Below are positions 10,591 to 22,665 of a stretch of 64,000 nt of DNA, piece after piece. The position numbers and the translations under genes were made by a program. The stretch is from Aquanectria penicillioides (taxonomy: Eukaryota; Ascomycota; Sordariomycetes; Hypocreales; Nectriaceae): assembly GCA_003415625.1 (NCBI GenBank), contig PYIU01000007.1:620001-684000 (forward strand), given 5' to 3'. Every line of letters starts with the position of its first letter. Within the stretch, counting starts at the first letter, position 1. The notes below the pieces were generated by a model. That model was not told the DNA's origin. It saw only the letters and a program-made list of their open reading frames with translations, and did not search any database.

Positions 10591-11582
10591 TGATGGGGAG
10601 GGCAACACGCAGAGGTCCAAACGTCACAGTCTAGAGAAGAGCAGACGACAGAGAAGAGTGAGAATAGAAGTGAGGAAAAATGCAGGAAAATTCCCATCCC
10701 TCGGGCACGTATTTCTACTCTTGCGATAAAAGCCCATTCCCCCGCTTCCAACCCATGGCTCCTTGCAACCCCCACCACAATAGACCGACATCATCATCGG
10801 CGCATCGGCCAGGGAAGCCTCAGATTGGTGCGCATCCCCTCCCTTGATTCCCCCACCGGCTCACCGCAGCCCCAAGCTACACGTGTAGCGCGAGTCGACG
10901 CGCCGAGAGCGCACCGTACGGGCGGCGGCGAGAAAAAGGTCGATCGGTCGAGAAGAGGGACCCCGAGGGACGAGGGATCAAGGGACGAGGCCCAACACGG
11001 AAGATTGGCTCCCCCAAGCACCACCAATTACCGGGTTCCAAAGGCGCTGGCGATAGCCCACTTCCCTGGAAGGTCGAAGCGAGCGAGCGCTCTGTTTGCG
11101 AGGCACATCATGAATAGTGGAAATTCCCCCCCTTGGAGGCCCAGTCAAGTCACGACATTGAGCTGATGGGAGGATTCATGAGCGGCTTCACCGGGAGGGG
11201 GGGGGGGGCATTGCGATAGGGGTTTTTTTTTTTTTTTCTTTCTCTGTTGTCGTCCCCTTTTTTTTTTCTCACCGCGGACAAGGCCAGCGCATGACGGCGG
11301 GGTTCGGATCCAGAACCGGGGGAGCTCTTTGCGGGGCTCCCGTTTTTGTGGGCGAGGTTTTGTAGCCGCTCGAATCAATCTACACTGTTTGGATGGATAT
11401 CCACCACGCGCGACACTTCCCCAGCTTGGGTTACCCTCGCCCACGCGCGGAGTTTTTGCTGGCTGGGCTGTGTAGCCAGCTGGGGTGGTGATTTGTCGTC
11501 GTGTCGGATGGTTCGCAGCTGTTTGTCATTTTCAAAAAAGCAAGACAAGTCGCTTGCAGGCTCGATTGGCGAGGTTTCACAG

Positions 11583-11612
11583 CACACACACACACACTCT
11601 CTCTCTCTCTCT
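11583..11612. repeat. (CA)7(CT)8 compound microsatellite
   Basis: A CA dinucleotide run passes directly into a CT run. Intergenic. Confidence 0.9.
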
Positions 11613-11786
11613 CGCACTCACACATGCGCATCACACAGTGCTACGGCACCACACGGATGGACTGCCTATAAGCAAGGTTGACGGGCTGATGGTTGGTGGG
11701 TTTCCACACCTATTCAATTGCTTCCTATAGACACCTTTACCATTTACCCAGAAACAAACCCTGCAAAACATGTCCCCTCTAAGTAC

Positions 11787-11812
11787 TTTTTTTTTTTTTT
11801 TTTTTTTTTTTT
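11787..11812. repeat. T26 homopolymer
   Basis: An uninterrupted run of 26 T. Its length is likely to vary and may be misassembled. Confidence 0.9.
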
Positions 11813-12000
11813 GGCTTTGTTTGACACCTTTTCTGTCCCATGTTTTCCTTTTCTTACGCAGTAAATCACACCTTCCACCCGTTCCTAACCCGCAACAGTC
11901 CCCAATGCGCCCCTAGAGTTCATCCCTCCTCCTTCCATATACTATACACAAGTGTGTATATATATAAGTTATACATATATATTTGGATCCCTCAACTCAA

Positions 12001-13005
12001 TTACACCACACACCCAGCTAACCTCCCCCTCAACTCCCTGCGCTCCTTTTCCAACCTCGCCATTTGCTTCTCCAACACGCGGATACGCTCCGTCGCCAGG
12101 TCCAAAACTTCCGCTTTGCTAACCCTCTTGTCCCCGATGCCGTCCCGTCTGCCCCCGGCACTCGAACCCGGCGTGGGCAGCACCGACAGCAGACGCTCAA
12201 AGTGCGCGTTCAGCCGCTTGCGGTACTGCTGCTCGACCTGGTTGTGCGCCGCGCGGGCCTTGACGTCCTCGACCGTCTCCGTCGGGCGCTGCGGGAGCAC
12301 GGTGGACTTCTTCTTGGGGGCGCGGGAGGCGGTCCGGAGCTGCGTGCGCGGGCGCTTCTTGGACTTGGGTGCTGGAGCACTACATTTACGCTTCTGGGGT
12401 TCTTCGTCTTCGCCACTGTTCTCTTCGTCCTCGTCCTCGTCCTCTGGCCCGGAGTCCTCGGAGAGGTCGTCGGCCATGGGAGGCGTGGGCAGGAACGGGA
12501 TGGGAGACGCGTGCGTGGGCCACAGGGCGGCCGCGGCCGGGGCATACAGGCCTGGACTGGGGGCAGTGGTGATGCTATATCGATCCGAGAGGGCGATTGA
12601 GCCCCGGTGTCCCAGGCGGAGGCCAAAATGCCCCGCCGAGACGTCTGGGATGGGATAGTTGCCGACGGGGAAGTCCCCAAAGGACGCATCGAGGTAGGCG
12701 AAGTCGCCCATTGGGGAAGGGAAAAGGGTTTGGTCGAGGGTGGGAGACTCGGGGGAGTGGTGAGCCATCTTGCAACGACACGAGTTAGCGGTGGTCTGAC
12801 GTTGGGATGCAAAATCCGGGGGAAGGGGGGGGGGGGGACTGACTGGCGAATCGGCGGCAAACGGACTCCCGTCCAGTCCAGGATACGGCATCGAGCCCGG
12901 CCCAATGCCTCCCATCCAGCTGATATCTCCTGTGCTTCCTCCTCGAGCCATCACGGCTCCGTCATCGGTAGCCTCAAGGTATGTTGAGTCCATCATATTC
13001 ATCAT
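12001..13005 (-). CDS. bHLH transcription factor
   Basis: The C-terminal third carries a basic helix-loop-helix domain: basic/helix 1 KARAAHNQVEQQYRKRLN, a loop rich in Gly/Ser/Arg, then helix 2 DKRVSKAEVLDLATERIRVL, followed by a heptad-like coiled coil (LEKQMARLEKERRELRGR) that may aid dimerisation. His-Glu-Arg contact positions of E-box binders appear as H..VEQQYRKR, with Gln next to the usual Glu. Before the domain are an acidic stretch (EDEDEDEENSGEDEE) and basic NLS-like runs (KSKKRPR, APKKKS). The N-terminal half is Pro/Ser-rich. The frame is open throughout (334 residues), but 12769-12843 has a good GTCAGT donor, CTAAC branch site and AAG acceptor, is 75 nt and in phase, and removing it gives 309 residues starting exon 2 at MAHHS. 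Targets are unknown. Confidence 0.85.
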   Translation of the reverse strand: MMNMMDSTYLEATDDGAVMARGGSTGDISWMGGIGPGSMPYPGLDGSPFAADSPVSPPPPLPPDFASQRQTTANSCRCKMAHHSPESPTLDQTLFPSPMGDFAYLDASFGDFPVGNYPIPDVSAGHFGLRLGHRGSIALSDRYSITTAPSPGLYAPAAAALWPTHASPIPFLPTPPMADDLSEDSGPEDEDEDEENSGEDEEPQKRKCSAPAPKSKKRPRTQLRTASRAPKKKSTVLPQRPTETVEDVKARAAHNQVEQQYRKRLNAHFERLLSVLPTPGSSAGGRRDGIGDKRVSKAEVLDLATERIRVLEKQMARLEKERRELRGRLAGCVV

Positions 13006-15356
13006 TATGCGTTATCCACGAAACCCATCAAGAATGCGAGGCTCGCAGTTTAACACAGTCATCACGCATCAACAAAATAAAGAGGTCCTATGTTCTCTCT
13101 TTGTCTCCGTCTCTGTTTTTGTGTCTGTCTGTCTTTTGTTCTGTGTCTGTGTCTGTGTCTTTTCCTCTGCTCTCGTTCATACGCAGTTCAGCAGTCGACA
13201 GTGCTTTAGTCTCGAAGCGGGACGGGATTCTCGACGAGTCGAGAAGCCGAAAGCCATCACGGAGCGGTCCCCTTTCTTTTTGCCTTGTGCCCTTTTTGGG
13301 GGGGCGGAGGTGTCTTGTTGCTCTTGCTCCTATAGTGTGCGAGATTGATGGGGTGAGAGAGGGAGAGGGAGGAAACGCCGAATGGGACAACGATTGGAAA
13401 CGCAGTCGGCTCACGGTGTAGACCCCGAACTCTCCGGCGGACTCGTCCCCTTTATATACCTGGCGGATGTTTTTTTTTTTCTCCTTCCCTCTCACTCTTG
13501 TCTCGATTGCCAAGGCCTACTGTATTCCGCGGTGCGCACGAGCGGGGGGGAAACGGTGCAGGGGGCGTATAAGAGGGAGCTCCGCGTGCCGTGGCGAAGA
13601 CGGCGGGCTGGGGCAACGGGGGAATCGGGGACGAGGATAGGCAATGGCATGTCAGAGTTGCATCTGCCAATGCTTCCGTCCCCATGTGTCCCCATGTGTC
13701 CCCATATGCAGCGCCCGCGCGCCCCATAGCCGAGCAGTAGCCGGCTGTATGATACATGGCAGAGGGGGGGCCAACGGTGCACTCGAGGTTACGAACTCGT
13801 AGCACCAGGAGCCCGAATATCTGCGAGGGGAGCCAATCCAGAGGCCACGGCCAGGCGTTGGCAGGCCGAGGACCACGGCCAAGCTTTCTTGGCGGCATTT
13901 CAATTAGTAAATTCAGGCTCCGGGATACCTAATAGACACGTAAGAGACTTGCTGTTCTGGGAGAAAAGGCTTGTCCTCGTGATTGACTCGGATTTTATCT
14001 TTTGATTTGATTTGATTTTTTGTCATTTGTTATCCGTCTTTTATTTCACGTCTTTTCGTGGGCATGGGGATATGCTAATGCCATGTTGGCCAGGCGTTGG
14101 TTGATGCAGCGCCGAGAGCAATTGGCGGCTCAGATTCACACACACACAGACTTGTCCACCAACATGCGCATATATGAGCCGGTACTTGACGGATATACAA
14201 TACAATAGCTTGGCCACCACCGCCGCCCCCCTCCTTGTCACAAACATGGCGTGAGGGCCACCAAGCCCAACGGCGGTCGAAGCCCGCAATGGGCAATTCA
14301 CAAGTTTTGTCTTGGCCTGGCCTGGGCTTGCAGATGGCTTGACTCAGTGGCAACTTGTGGATGTCTCCCCCTCACCAAGGGCTTCCAGCAGGCAGGTAAG
14401 TTGGAGCAACTGCGTGGAGAAGATCGGCGATTGCGAGACTGAGATTTCGCCTGCCGGCATAACTTAGGTGCTACGGGCCTTGCTGTATCAGACGCACCCA
14501 TGCCAAGCGACGTCGCAGCCAAAGATTTTCCCTTTTGCAGCAGTCTCCAAGACGCTACTGACTAATTATCTGGCTTCCCCAGCTTTTTGGGTTTAAGGAA
14601 TTGGTGAGAAATGACGGTCGGGCATCTACAAGCCCAAAGCCCTGTAGGACTCGTGCAGAATAGGTTACATTGTCCTTATTTGTTCTTTTCTCTTTTTTTT
14701 TTTTCCTTTCCCATGCTGTTTCCCCCGACCCAGAATTGGAAAGCGAGAAAAAAATCCTGGCTTGCCTGGGTCGAAATTGAATGGCTTACAGAGTCGTCCG
14801 TTTATTTGGCCCTCCGCCCGCCCGCGGCTCCCGACAATGAACAACCGAAGGGCGTCTGCCGAACAGCTCACCTCACCTCACCTCACCTCACACTGGAAAG
14901 GAAGGATTGGGCAATTGGAAAAGGGAAAAAAAAAAAAAAGCAAGAGGCAATTTTCACCTGGCACCGGCCATGTTTCGGCATCCTCGTTTGCCTCGGTGAC
15001 GGCAACAGAAGCCACCAACACCCGTTGCGTGGGCCCATTCGCGGCCATCATCATCTCACCTTGGGGACGAGCCTCCAGCGCCCACCTTGGCGGTGCCGTG
15101 ACATCCCCGCAGAGGCCCTGGCGTTGTCGTGGGAGAACCACGCGGTGCGCCAGAAGATGGCAAGGTCAAGTGGCCTCGGGATGCAGTCTCTGGGTGGGCA
15201 CGGCTATGAATCTCGGTCAAAGCGAAGCCGGACTTTCGGACTGGAGTGTCGGGCGTTTTTTCATAGCATCTGTGAGTCCAGCTCTCAGCTTCCAGCTTCC
15301 AGCCCTGCTCGTCTGCCGCATGTGTTGTGTGTGCTGTATGCCATTTGCCGCCCGTC

Positions 15357-15445
15357 TTGTCTGTCTGTCTGTCTGTCCGTCTGTCTATCTGTCTGTCTCT
15401 CTCTGTCTCTGTCTCTGTCTATGTCTATGTCTCTGTCTCTGTCTC
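15357..15445. repeat. (CTGT)n / (TCTG)n degenerate microsatellite
   Basis: About 90 bases made of CTGT, CTAT and CTCT units on the plus strand. Intergenic. Confidence 0.85.
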
Positions 15446-16504
15446 ATGTAGCCGAACCACAGCCGGCGAGCAGACTGCAATCGCCCTGCTGCCCTGCACC
15501 ACACATATGCGAACCACCTCCTCGGGACTCACACGCATCCGCTCCCCCTCCACCATCGTCCCCAAGATACCCGTCCTGCTGGCGCCGAGAAGCCTCAACT
15601 CCACCTCGAACATCAAGTGCCGCCGTCATTCCCCATAAACCATCAGCCCTACCCGCCGCATGGCCCGGAGCGGAGGCCACCCGGGGGGCCGAAAAAAAAA
15701 AGCTACGACATCACCCCTCCCTCCCCCCTCCTCCCCCAAAAAGACCCAGCTCCCGAGCCAATGACGAGTCTTGACGGATGAGGCTGGCGCTGGAGTGACG
15801 GGGTATCAACGTGGACTGCAGGGGTGGTCATGAAGTTGATGGGACTTTTTTTATGACATCTCCCAGCGATTCTCGTCATGATTGGAATGGAATGGAGCCT
15901 TGGTTGGGGGGGGCAAACGAGATTTGGCGCTTGAATCTGGGCGATCTCTCGGCACGTGGGCGCCGCGGTGCATCTGTGGAGGGTGGTCTAACTTCAGATG
16001 GGCAGTTGGGTGAGACGTCGTTATCATTGTTTTTTTTTTTGGCCGAGCGTGCGTGGTGACCATCGAGCCATGATGATGGATTGGACGAGGAGTCGGGCGG
16101 CGGAGTAGCACAGCAGCGAATGGCGTCTGCGTTCGTGGGCCTCCATGGCAGTGCAAGCTACATGAGGACGGGAGCAAAGGAGGGGGGGATATGATGCGCG
16201 TTCTTGGAACCTAGCCGCGGACGGGAGTTACAGTCGATGAGAGAGAGATAATGTCCATGAAAGACCAGACCAGACCAAGCCAGACCAGATCCTGACCAAC
16301 ATCTAACCCACATCCAACCCGAACCGAACCGACCAAGACATGTCGCACGATATCCTCGCATGTATATCTACCATTGACCTAGAGCGCGAACCAAGTACCA
16401 TCTAGACACCAAACCACGAACCAGACAGATACAAGAGAATTTGGGGGGCGCGGGATCAGCAAGACACACTACTCTGGGTGGTAGAGGATGTGTTTGTTGG
16501 GGTG

Positions 16505-16505
<1 letters not shown>

Positions 16506-16542
<37 letters not shown>
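16506..16542. repeat. (GT)18 microsatellite
   Basis: An alternating GT run just downstream (3' side) of the acidic protein gene, likely in or near its 3' UTR. Confidence 0.9.
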
Positions 16543-16544
<2 letters not shown>

Positions 16545-16650
16545 TTGTGTGTGAGGGAGACAGAGAGGGAGAGATGGAGAGGAACACATTGGATGGGTGC
16601 ATCACGCGTCGCCCAGAACCCAGAGACATGGCAATACGTCAGACTGCTTT

Positions 16651-17526
16651 TTAAGCCTCAACCTCCTCAGCAGCCTCCTCTTCAGCGGCCTCAACGACCT
16701 TGGCCTTCTTGGCTGGAGGCTCGTTCTCTATTCACGGGAGTCAGCGAATGTGCTTAAGGAATGTGCTTGTGTTGATGATTTCCAGATGAGTTGATGTGAA
16801 CTTACCATCTGCGTCGCCCTCGTTGGCAGCTTCGGTATCGCGCTTACCGTTGACCTTTTTGGCATCGCCGTTGGTCTTGGGAGCGTCGTCGCCCTCGGCG
16901 TCTTCCTCCTCCTCCTCCTCCTCCTCTTCCTCTTCTTCTTCTTCCTCTTCCTCATCAGCCTTGGGCTTGTCGCCATTGGCCTCTACTTTGCCGTTGGCCT
17001 TTTTGCCATCTTCGGCTTCCTCATCTTCTTCCTCCTCAACGTCCTCCTCGTCTTCTTCCTCTTCCTCACCCTCACCAGCTTCGTCCTCGGTGGAGACGTA
17101 CCTGGGTAACAAACCAGGTCAGCGACTGAACATTTCCGGGAGGGGAAAAAAAAACACAACGGTCAAGGCAGAAGGGGTAATTGATTTCGATTGTCAAAAG
17201 AGATGGATTTGATGATGGCGAGTGGCAGGTTGACGGATGGAGGCATCACAAATAGCTGCAGGTTCGCCTCGGCTGCTGAGGCAGCGCGCGCATGCGACGT
17301 CACCTAGGCGCATCGCATTGCGCATTGCGCATTGGCCATAACAGCACCCAGTCGCAAATGCGATCGCTGTGCGGTTTGCGACTGCAACCGCGATGACGCC
17401 AACCACCAAAAAACGTCCGGGAATAGCAGAGGGGAAAACTTACTCCTCTTCCTCCTCAGCATCGGAGTCCTCGGGGAGGGAGACAAGCTCCTCCTCCTCT
17501 TCCTGACCTCGGCGGGCGCGGACCAT
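16651..17526 (-). CDS. Small, extremely acidic nuclear-type protein, unknown function
   Basis: I read three exons, 17526-17444, 17101-16806 and 16727-16651, all GT-AG with consistent phase, giving 151 residues. The protein starts MVRARRGQEEEEELVSLPED and is dominated by Glu/Asp runs (one Glu run of about 17), broken by short Lys-containing spacers such as KKANGKVEANGDKPK and KKVNGKRDTE. Near the C-terminus PPAKKAKVVE is a likely nuclear localisation signal. This composition resembles prothymosin-like or histone-chaperone acidic proteins, but no defined domain is visible and homology should not be assumed. The first intron is long (342 nt) for this window. The splice pattern makes a chance reading unlikely. 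Confidence 0.72.
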
Positions 17527-20500
17527 TGTGGCTAGTTTGTGTGGTTTTGGGGTGGGAGTAGTGGGGAGAGCGGCCAGTGCAAGGAGTAACGAGGATGATG
17601 GAAAGGAAATCCGACGATTCCAGAGATGAATGAGATGAGAGAAGGGGGGAACGGGTTGGTGCAAGATGGAAGAGAAAAAGAGAGAAATAGGAGAGAGAGA
17701 GGAGACCGTCGGGGAGGAGGAGAGAGAGACAGTCAGGGGAGTGAGAGAGCGCAAGCGGCGGGTGCGGGAGCGGGAGGAGGGAGGGCAGCACGGAGGGACC
17801 GCTGAGGCGTCTGGGGGGTAGAGGTAGAGGGAGAGGCAGAGGCGAGAGACGGCGAGAGAGCGAGAGGACGAGCGAACGAGCGCGACGGGAGCTGTCTGCT
17901 TGCTGGGCTGGAGCTGGACTGGAGCTGCTGGGCAACTTAGCTTGGGGTCTGGGTCTGGGGCAACGCAACGAGGCGACGGCGCAATGGAGCAATGGAGCAA
18001 TGGAGCACCTTGAGTTGCCTCGCACGCACCTGGCACCTCGCTCGACTCGCACCTCACACCTTGCGCCGCCTGCACCCACCCTCTCCCGCGCCCGCGCAAG
18101 GCATGGCCGCCTTTGGTGACGGCAAACGACGAGGGCGGATGGACAGGATAGAGGGCGTGGGCGAGTGAGTGCTAGGGCGTGGGTGTGGGCGTGGGCGTGG
18201 GTGTGGGCGTGGGCGTGTGCGTGGGCGTGGGCTGCCAATTGCGGACGTGCAAAAGTCACCGTCACTGTCACAATTCCATCACTCCGTTTCACTGCGTACA
18301 CTCCCGACCTACGAGGGAGGGAGTCTGGGAGTCCTGGGAGTCTGGGGGGCGTCTAGGTCTGGCAAGCTGCTGGGTAGCTTGGTACAGAGCAGATGCGTGC
18401 CGTTTGCTCGTTGCTCCAGGTACTCCTGCGGGCTGGGCGGGCAGTGTGGTGGGTGTAGATGGAAACAGTACATGGCATGGGCGTCAACTTGGCCGGCGAA
18501 CAAAGTACCGGGCCAGTATGGAGGAGGGAGCAGTATGGATCAACGCCCAGTTCCAGTTTTGGGGCCAGGTCCCAGTCCGCGTCCCCGTCCCGGGTCCCTC
18601 AAGTCTCTCCCCTCCCCTCAGACGGCTAGAGTGGGATGGGGAACTGGGGAGGTACTGTACTCTGCTCACCCAGTACAGTGAGATGAGGCGAGGTAGGGTC
18701 GTGGTGGTGTGGGTGGTGTGGGTAAACTTCTCCTCCTGGCTGTCTCATCCCAAGCTCTCTCGGGACAGGCCCAAGGTACCGGGAAGCTATAACTAGTAAG
18801 CAAGGAAGCAAGCAAGCAAGCAAGCTGCCAAGCCAAGCACGTACAGTAGGCGGTGGGCTTGTTCTTTAGTCCTTGGGGTCTTAGGGTGCCTGCAACGCGT
18901 CAATCCATCCGACAGGTGGGCGACCAATCATGGCAACCAATCGGCCACTTCGTCCGCTCCCGGCAGCACAGGGACCCAGAAAAAAGGGATTTTTGCCTTT
19001 TGAGTCTGTCTGGTTTCTTTGCCTTTGCCTCTACCTCTGCTGCTGCGGCTGCTGCTGGGTGCCGGTGCTGATACCTCTGCTTCTGGGTGGGCTTTTCGCA
19101 GGGACGGCCAGAGCTTCAGCTCTGAGATGGAGGAGTGGGCGGGCGGGCGCAGGACCAATATCCGAGGTGGCTGGGGGGACACAGTCCCATCTGCCTGTCC
19201 AACACTTCGGGGAAACACACTCGTTTCTTCACCCTGAGAGCCGAGCTCATGCGGCGCCTCGAGCATCTAGCAGGCTCACACAATCGTGACGTAAATGTGG
19301 TGCCCATCGCTCGCCATTCTGAATGATCCAGCCACGGGCTGAAGCGGCTCAGGCTAAAGTCCAGGGGGGGCCATCCGTTTCCTGGTCCCGGTCCTCGTCG
19401 GGCCTTGATCCTGCTATCCGTGCCTAGCTGTTTGTTCGCAAGGGAGGCAAGGACAGGAACAGCGAGCAGAAGTGGTGTTTGTAACCAGCGCTCCTGATGC
19501 GCACCTGATACAACCCCATCATCATAATGGCTTTTGTTGAATCATCATCGTAGGTGATGCGAATAGAGATGGCTCAATTCTTCAGAGAGAGCAGCCCATC
19601 GCGCTGACATTTTGGGGGGCAGGGGATTCAGGTAGCAACAAGAGCTTCAAAGCCGTGAACAGACAGACTAGAAGCTTGGGCCCCTCCGTCGGGCAAGTTT
19701 CTCCGCCAGATCGATCGATTGCTCCGAGTCCAAGCACCAAAGGGCCCGACGACGATCGAAGGGGAAAAAAAAAAAAAAAATTACAAACAGAAAACCAACA
19801 GGTGGGACGGTGAATGGCCAGCGCGACCACGGGGGACGCGACGGACGAAGAGGGGGAGTCCAGTCGCAGCATGGGTAATCCCTAACACTCAGTTCAGTCT
19901 ATCGTCCGAAAAAGCATATCCCAAGCCCGACAGTGGAGGCTGACTCGTCTTACGGATAGGCGCAAAGGAGACTTGTGCGAGCACGTGATTGCCAAGTCAG
20001 CTTTCTCTCACTGGGTAGGTACTCCGTGCTTCTGTAGAATGTGATGCCTAAGGCATCTACTTACAGGCAGATAACTACTTGGTACCTAGTCGCTCACCTC
20101 CTCACAATTTCCAGATGGTAAAGGGGACCTCCCCACCGCCCCTTCGGAAGTTGAGCATTGTTAGTGCCCTGGATTACACGGCCCCAGTCGAGAATTCTCC
20201 ATTCTCACCTAATTTCTGCATAAGATATGCGTCCACGATTTTCTATACACTACTTCATGGTCAAGATGAGTCCTCGCTTGCTCAGCACCTATGCACCTTC
20301 TCCTTTGATCCAGTTGCTACGTGCATGGAATAATACCGAACAAAAACCGAGCTGCTCCCCCATGCCTGCGTAAGCTCAAGGCTCACTTCAATCTCGGATT
20401 GCTATCATCTCATAGACACTGTCGCTCAGCGATCTTCTATCACCAAAGGCACTACTACTACTATTGGCTCAGCATGACAAAACTACCTTTACCCTGTAGG

Positions 20501-21784
20501 GCCTCTTTCTTTTGCATCGAAACATTTGAACGGCCCTTGCTACCTCATGCTCATCGCAATTAATCTCCAAAGATTGTGAAGTTTTATCAACTAGGCAAGT
20601 TTCATTGAGGTTTAGCTAACCCTCCTCACCGGCATGTTGTGCTATTGTCATAGTTGCGTCGTGATATAATTTCATAGAAGGTGTTGAAACGAGGGTACCC
20701 AGGCACGACTGCAGACCTGCCTAGTCTAAACCATCTCAATATCCAAACGGCAATCTACAATACACGAAAGATGATGACCTTTCTGTCTATTTATCGGAGC
20801 AGATTGCACGACTGTGTGGGTAGCAAAATTAAGTTAAACGACAATTAATGTACTTCTTCTGGCATGCAAGCTGGAGAATGAATTTGACACAGAAACGACT
20901 GTCGATCTGGTACAAGCTCACCAGGCAGAAAAATTGAGACTCAAGCTTCAGCTGCATAGTAAGCAGAGAGTAATTCCCAAAACTGATGCCGTAGTTTAGC
21001 AAGAGACCGGTGGACTTAAACTTAGAACGCAGATGCCAATGCACGTTCATGTCTATGGAGGGCTGATACTTATATGCCTATTTAGAAGACTTAGTTTACA
21101 ATAATTGTAGAGAATGCTGCCAGTTCATATTTTGAATGTGTATCTCTCCTCAAACCAGGCGTGATAACTTCGACGTGAGCCATGAGGAGACTGGAAAACT
21201 GGCTTGAAATACATGCCACATAATGAACTTGCAATAGAGCCATCATTTCGGGAATTTCATGGAGGCCTTATCTTGGCATCTCTAATCTAATATTCTTGTT
21301 TGATAAAGGGGACCTAAGAAGTTGCCTTCAACAATCTGCTGCTTCCAAATTCTACCGAGTTGAAATTGGAGTTGAAATACAACGGTACACTATCTGACGG
21401 CTTGATAGTATAACCGTTTGCGCTATCTCGCTTGCGATAATTTAAATGCTCTGTCAATTCTCTAAGCAAACGAGGTTTGGTCAAGTGGGCATATCTCCCC
21501 AAATGTCTTCTTAGGCATGTGCTATTGTTCTCCTTCGGGGCATGGCTCGCCCGGCGATATGATTACACTGTGTGATTGGGTCTTGCTTGGGCATCGTTGG
21601 GGTTAGTTTGTAATCGGCTGGTCCCCTCGCCGGTTCAGGTCGGGAATGATATCCGATGCGGGAAACCGATCATTTAACCAAACTCTCGGCAAACCCGATA
21701 CTCCCAACTTTCCCAGAATCATCACCCTGAGCTATAACTGCATCTGATTTAGACAAAGTCCCGTTTGATCAAGACGTTTGAGCC
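17527..21784. other. 4.3 kb gene-free region at the change from GC-rich to AT-rich DNA
   Basis: The first part (17527-19900) is GC-rich and purine/pyrimidine skewed, with a GGGCGT-type repeat at 18176-18233 and a CAAG/AAGC repeat near 18799-18825. From about 19.9 kb composition becomes AT-richer and stays so through the accessory region. No gene, tRNA or transposon ends are recognised. Confidence 0.4.
18176..18233. repeat. G-rich GGGCGT/GGGTGT hexamer repeat
   Basis: About nine imperfect copies of TGGGCG/TGGGTG in tandem. The spaced GGG triplets could form a G-quadruplex on the plus strand. It does not match the TTAGGG telomere unit. Confidence 0.85.
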
Positions 21785-22665
21785 ATGACCATCAGCTATT
21801 CTCCAAGAGTTCTTCGCGTCGCCGCCTTGAACTGCTTCCCAATACCCGAGGATATTGCTCATACGCGGGGCCAATTCCACAATATTTTTGCCACATGGAT
21901 TTACGCTGCGGCTGAGGCGCGGAACAAGAAACAGCCAGCCAACGAGCAAGTGAAAATCGATCTGAAAGGTTGGGATACTATGGAAAAGGATGAATACCCG
22001 GATTTAAACGATATTGATGCGATTATCATCACGGGGTCGGTTGCGTCTGCTACCGATGACGAGCCTTGGATCCATAAATTATCGGAGTTCATTCAAGGTT
22101 CGTTAGCCTGCAGTAAACCATTTTAGGGCCGAACGCTAAATACACAGATGTATACTATAATCATCACGGGATAAAGATCTACGGTGGATGCTTTGGTCAT
22201 CAAATTGTTGCCAAAGCTCTGCTTGAATCTCATGGAGTTCATGTCCACAGGAACCCTAAAGGGTGGGAGGCTGGCGTCCATGAGGTAAAGTTGACGCCTG
22301 CGTTTTCATCGGCGTTCCCCGAATTACTCCAAGGCGGTCGCATTTCATATCAGTTTTTACACCGCGACAATGTCGTCGTCCCGAAGGGTCGCCTCCCTCT
22401 CGGATGGATAGAAATGGGCCAATCGCCTCTGTGCGACTCGCAGGGGTTTTTGGACCCCGGTAGGGTTTTGACGTTTCAGGGCCACCCAGAGTTCGATCGT
22501 TTCATAACAGGATCTTGCACATCTGCTCTTGCGCACATGGAATTGATACCTAAGCAAGACTTGGAAATGCTTCTTGATTTGGTTGATCGGAATGATGAAG
22601 CGGAATTAGCAGGAGAGGTGGTGTTGGAGTTCTTTTGTCAACCTACGGGCTCTCTTAAGAAATAG
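21785..22665 (+). CDS. Class I glutamine amidotransferase-like protein
   Basis: Two exons, 21785-22097 and 22148-22665, with a 50 nt intron, encode 276 residues. The fold is that of free-standing class I GATase domains: an early IIITGSVASATDDEPW, the nucleophile elbow YGGCFGHQI with catalytic Cys after the splice site, and the His-x-Glu pair in FQGHPEFD. All three catalytic residues are therefore present. Such proteins act as amidotransferases, gamma-glutamyl peptidases or related hydrolases; some sit in toxin-thiol detoxification or secondary-metabolite pathways, but no such partner is evident nearby. The ATG at 21785 is the first in frame. It is the first intact gene of the AT-rich accessory region. 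Confidence 0.87.

Larger units (their letters stand above)
10549..12000. other. Intergenic, 1.45 kb, simple repeats, no gene
   Basis: It lies between the start of the aldo-keto reductase gene and the stop of the bHLH gene, both on the minus strand. It contains G10 and T14 tracts near 11200-11237, a CA/CT repeat at 11583-11612 and a T26 tract at 11787-11812. AT-rich TATATA sequence at 11956-11982 may belong to the bHLH 3' UTR. No gene is recognised. Confidence 0.45.
13006..16650. other. 3.6 kb gene-poor region upstream of the bHLH gene
   Basis: A TATATAA-like tract at 13451-13458 could be the bHLH core promoter, implying a long 5' leader. CT/TG-rich runs occur at 13085-13165, tandem GTCCCCAT units at 13677-13706, CTGT repeats at 15357-15445 and a GT repeat at 16506-16542. 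A long open frame at 14611-15774 is made of simple-sequence translation and is not accepted. Long regulator promoters are common in filamentous fungi. Confidence 0.45.

Noticed and set aside
12064..12905. Long frames overlapping the bHLH gene on both strands
   Set aside because: They are shadows of the GC-rich coding region; only the minus-strand frame contains the bHLH domain.
14611..15774. Plus-strand open frame of 387 codons
   Set aside because: It is composed of translated simple repeats (Ser/Leu/Cys runs from CTGT units, Lys and Phe runs) with no domain, and two other frames are open over the same repeats.
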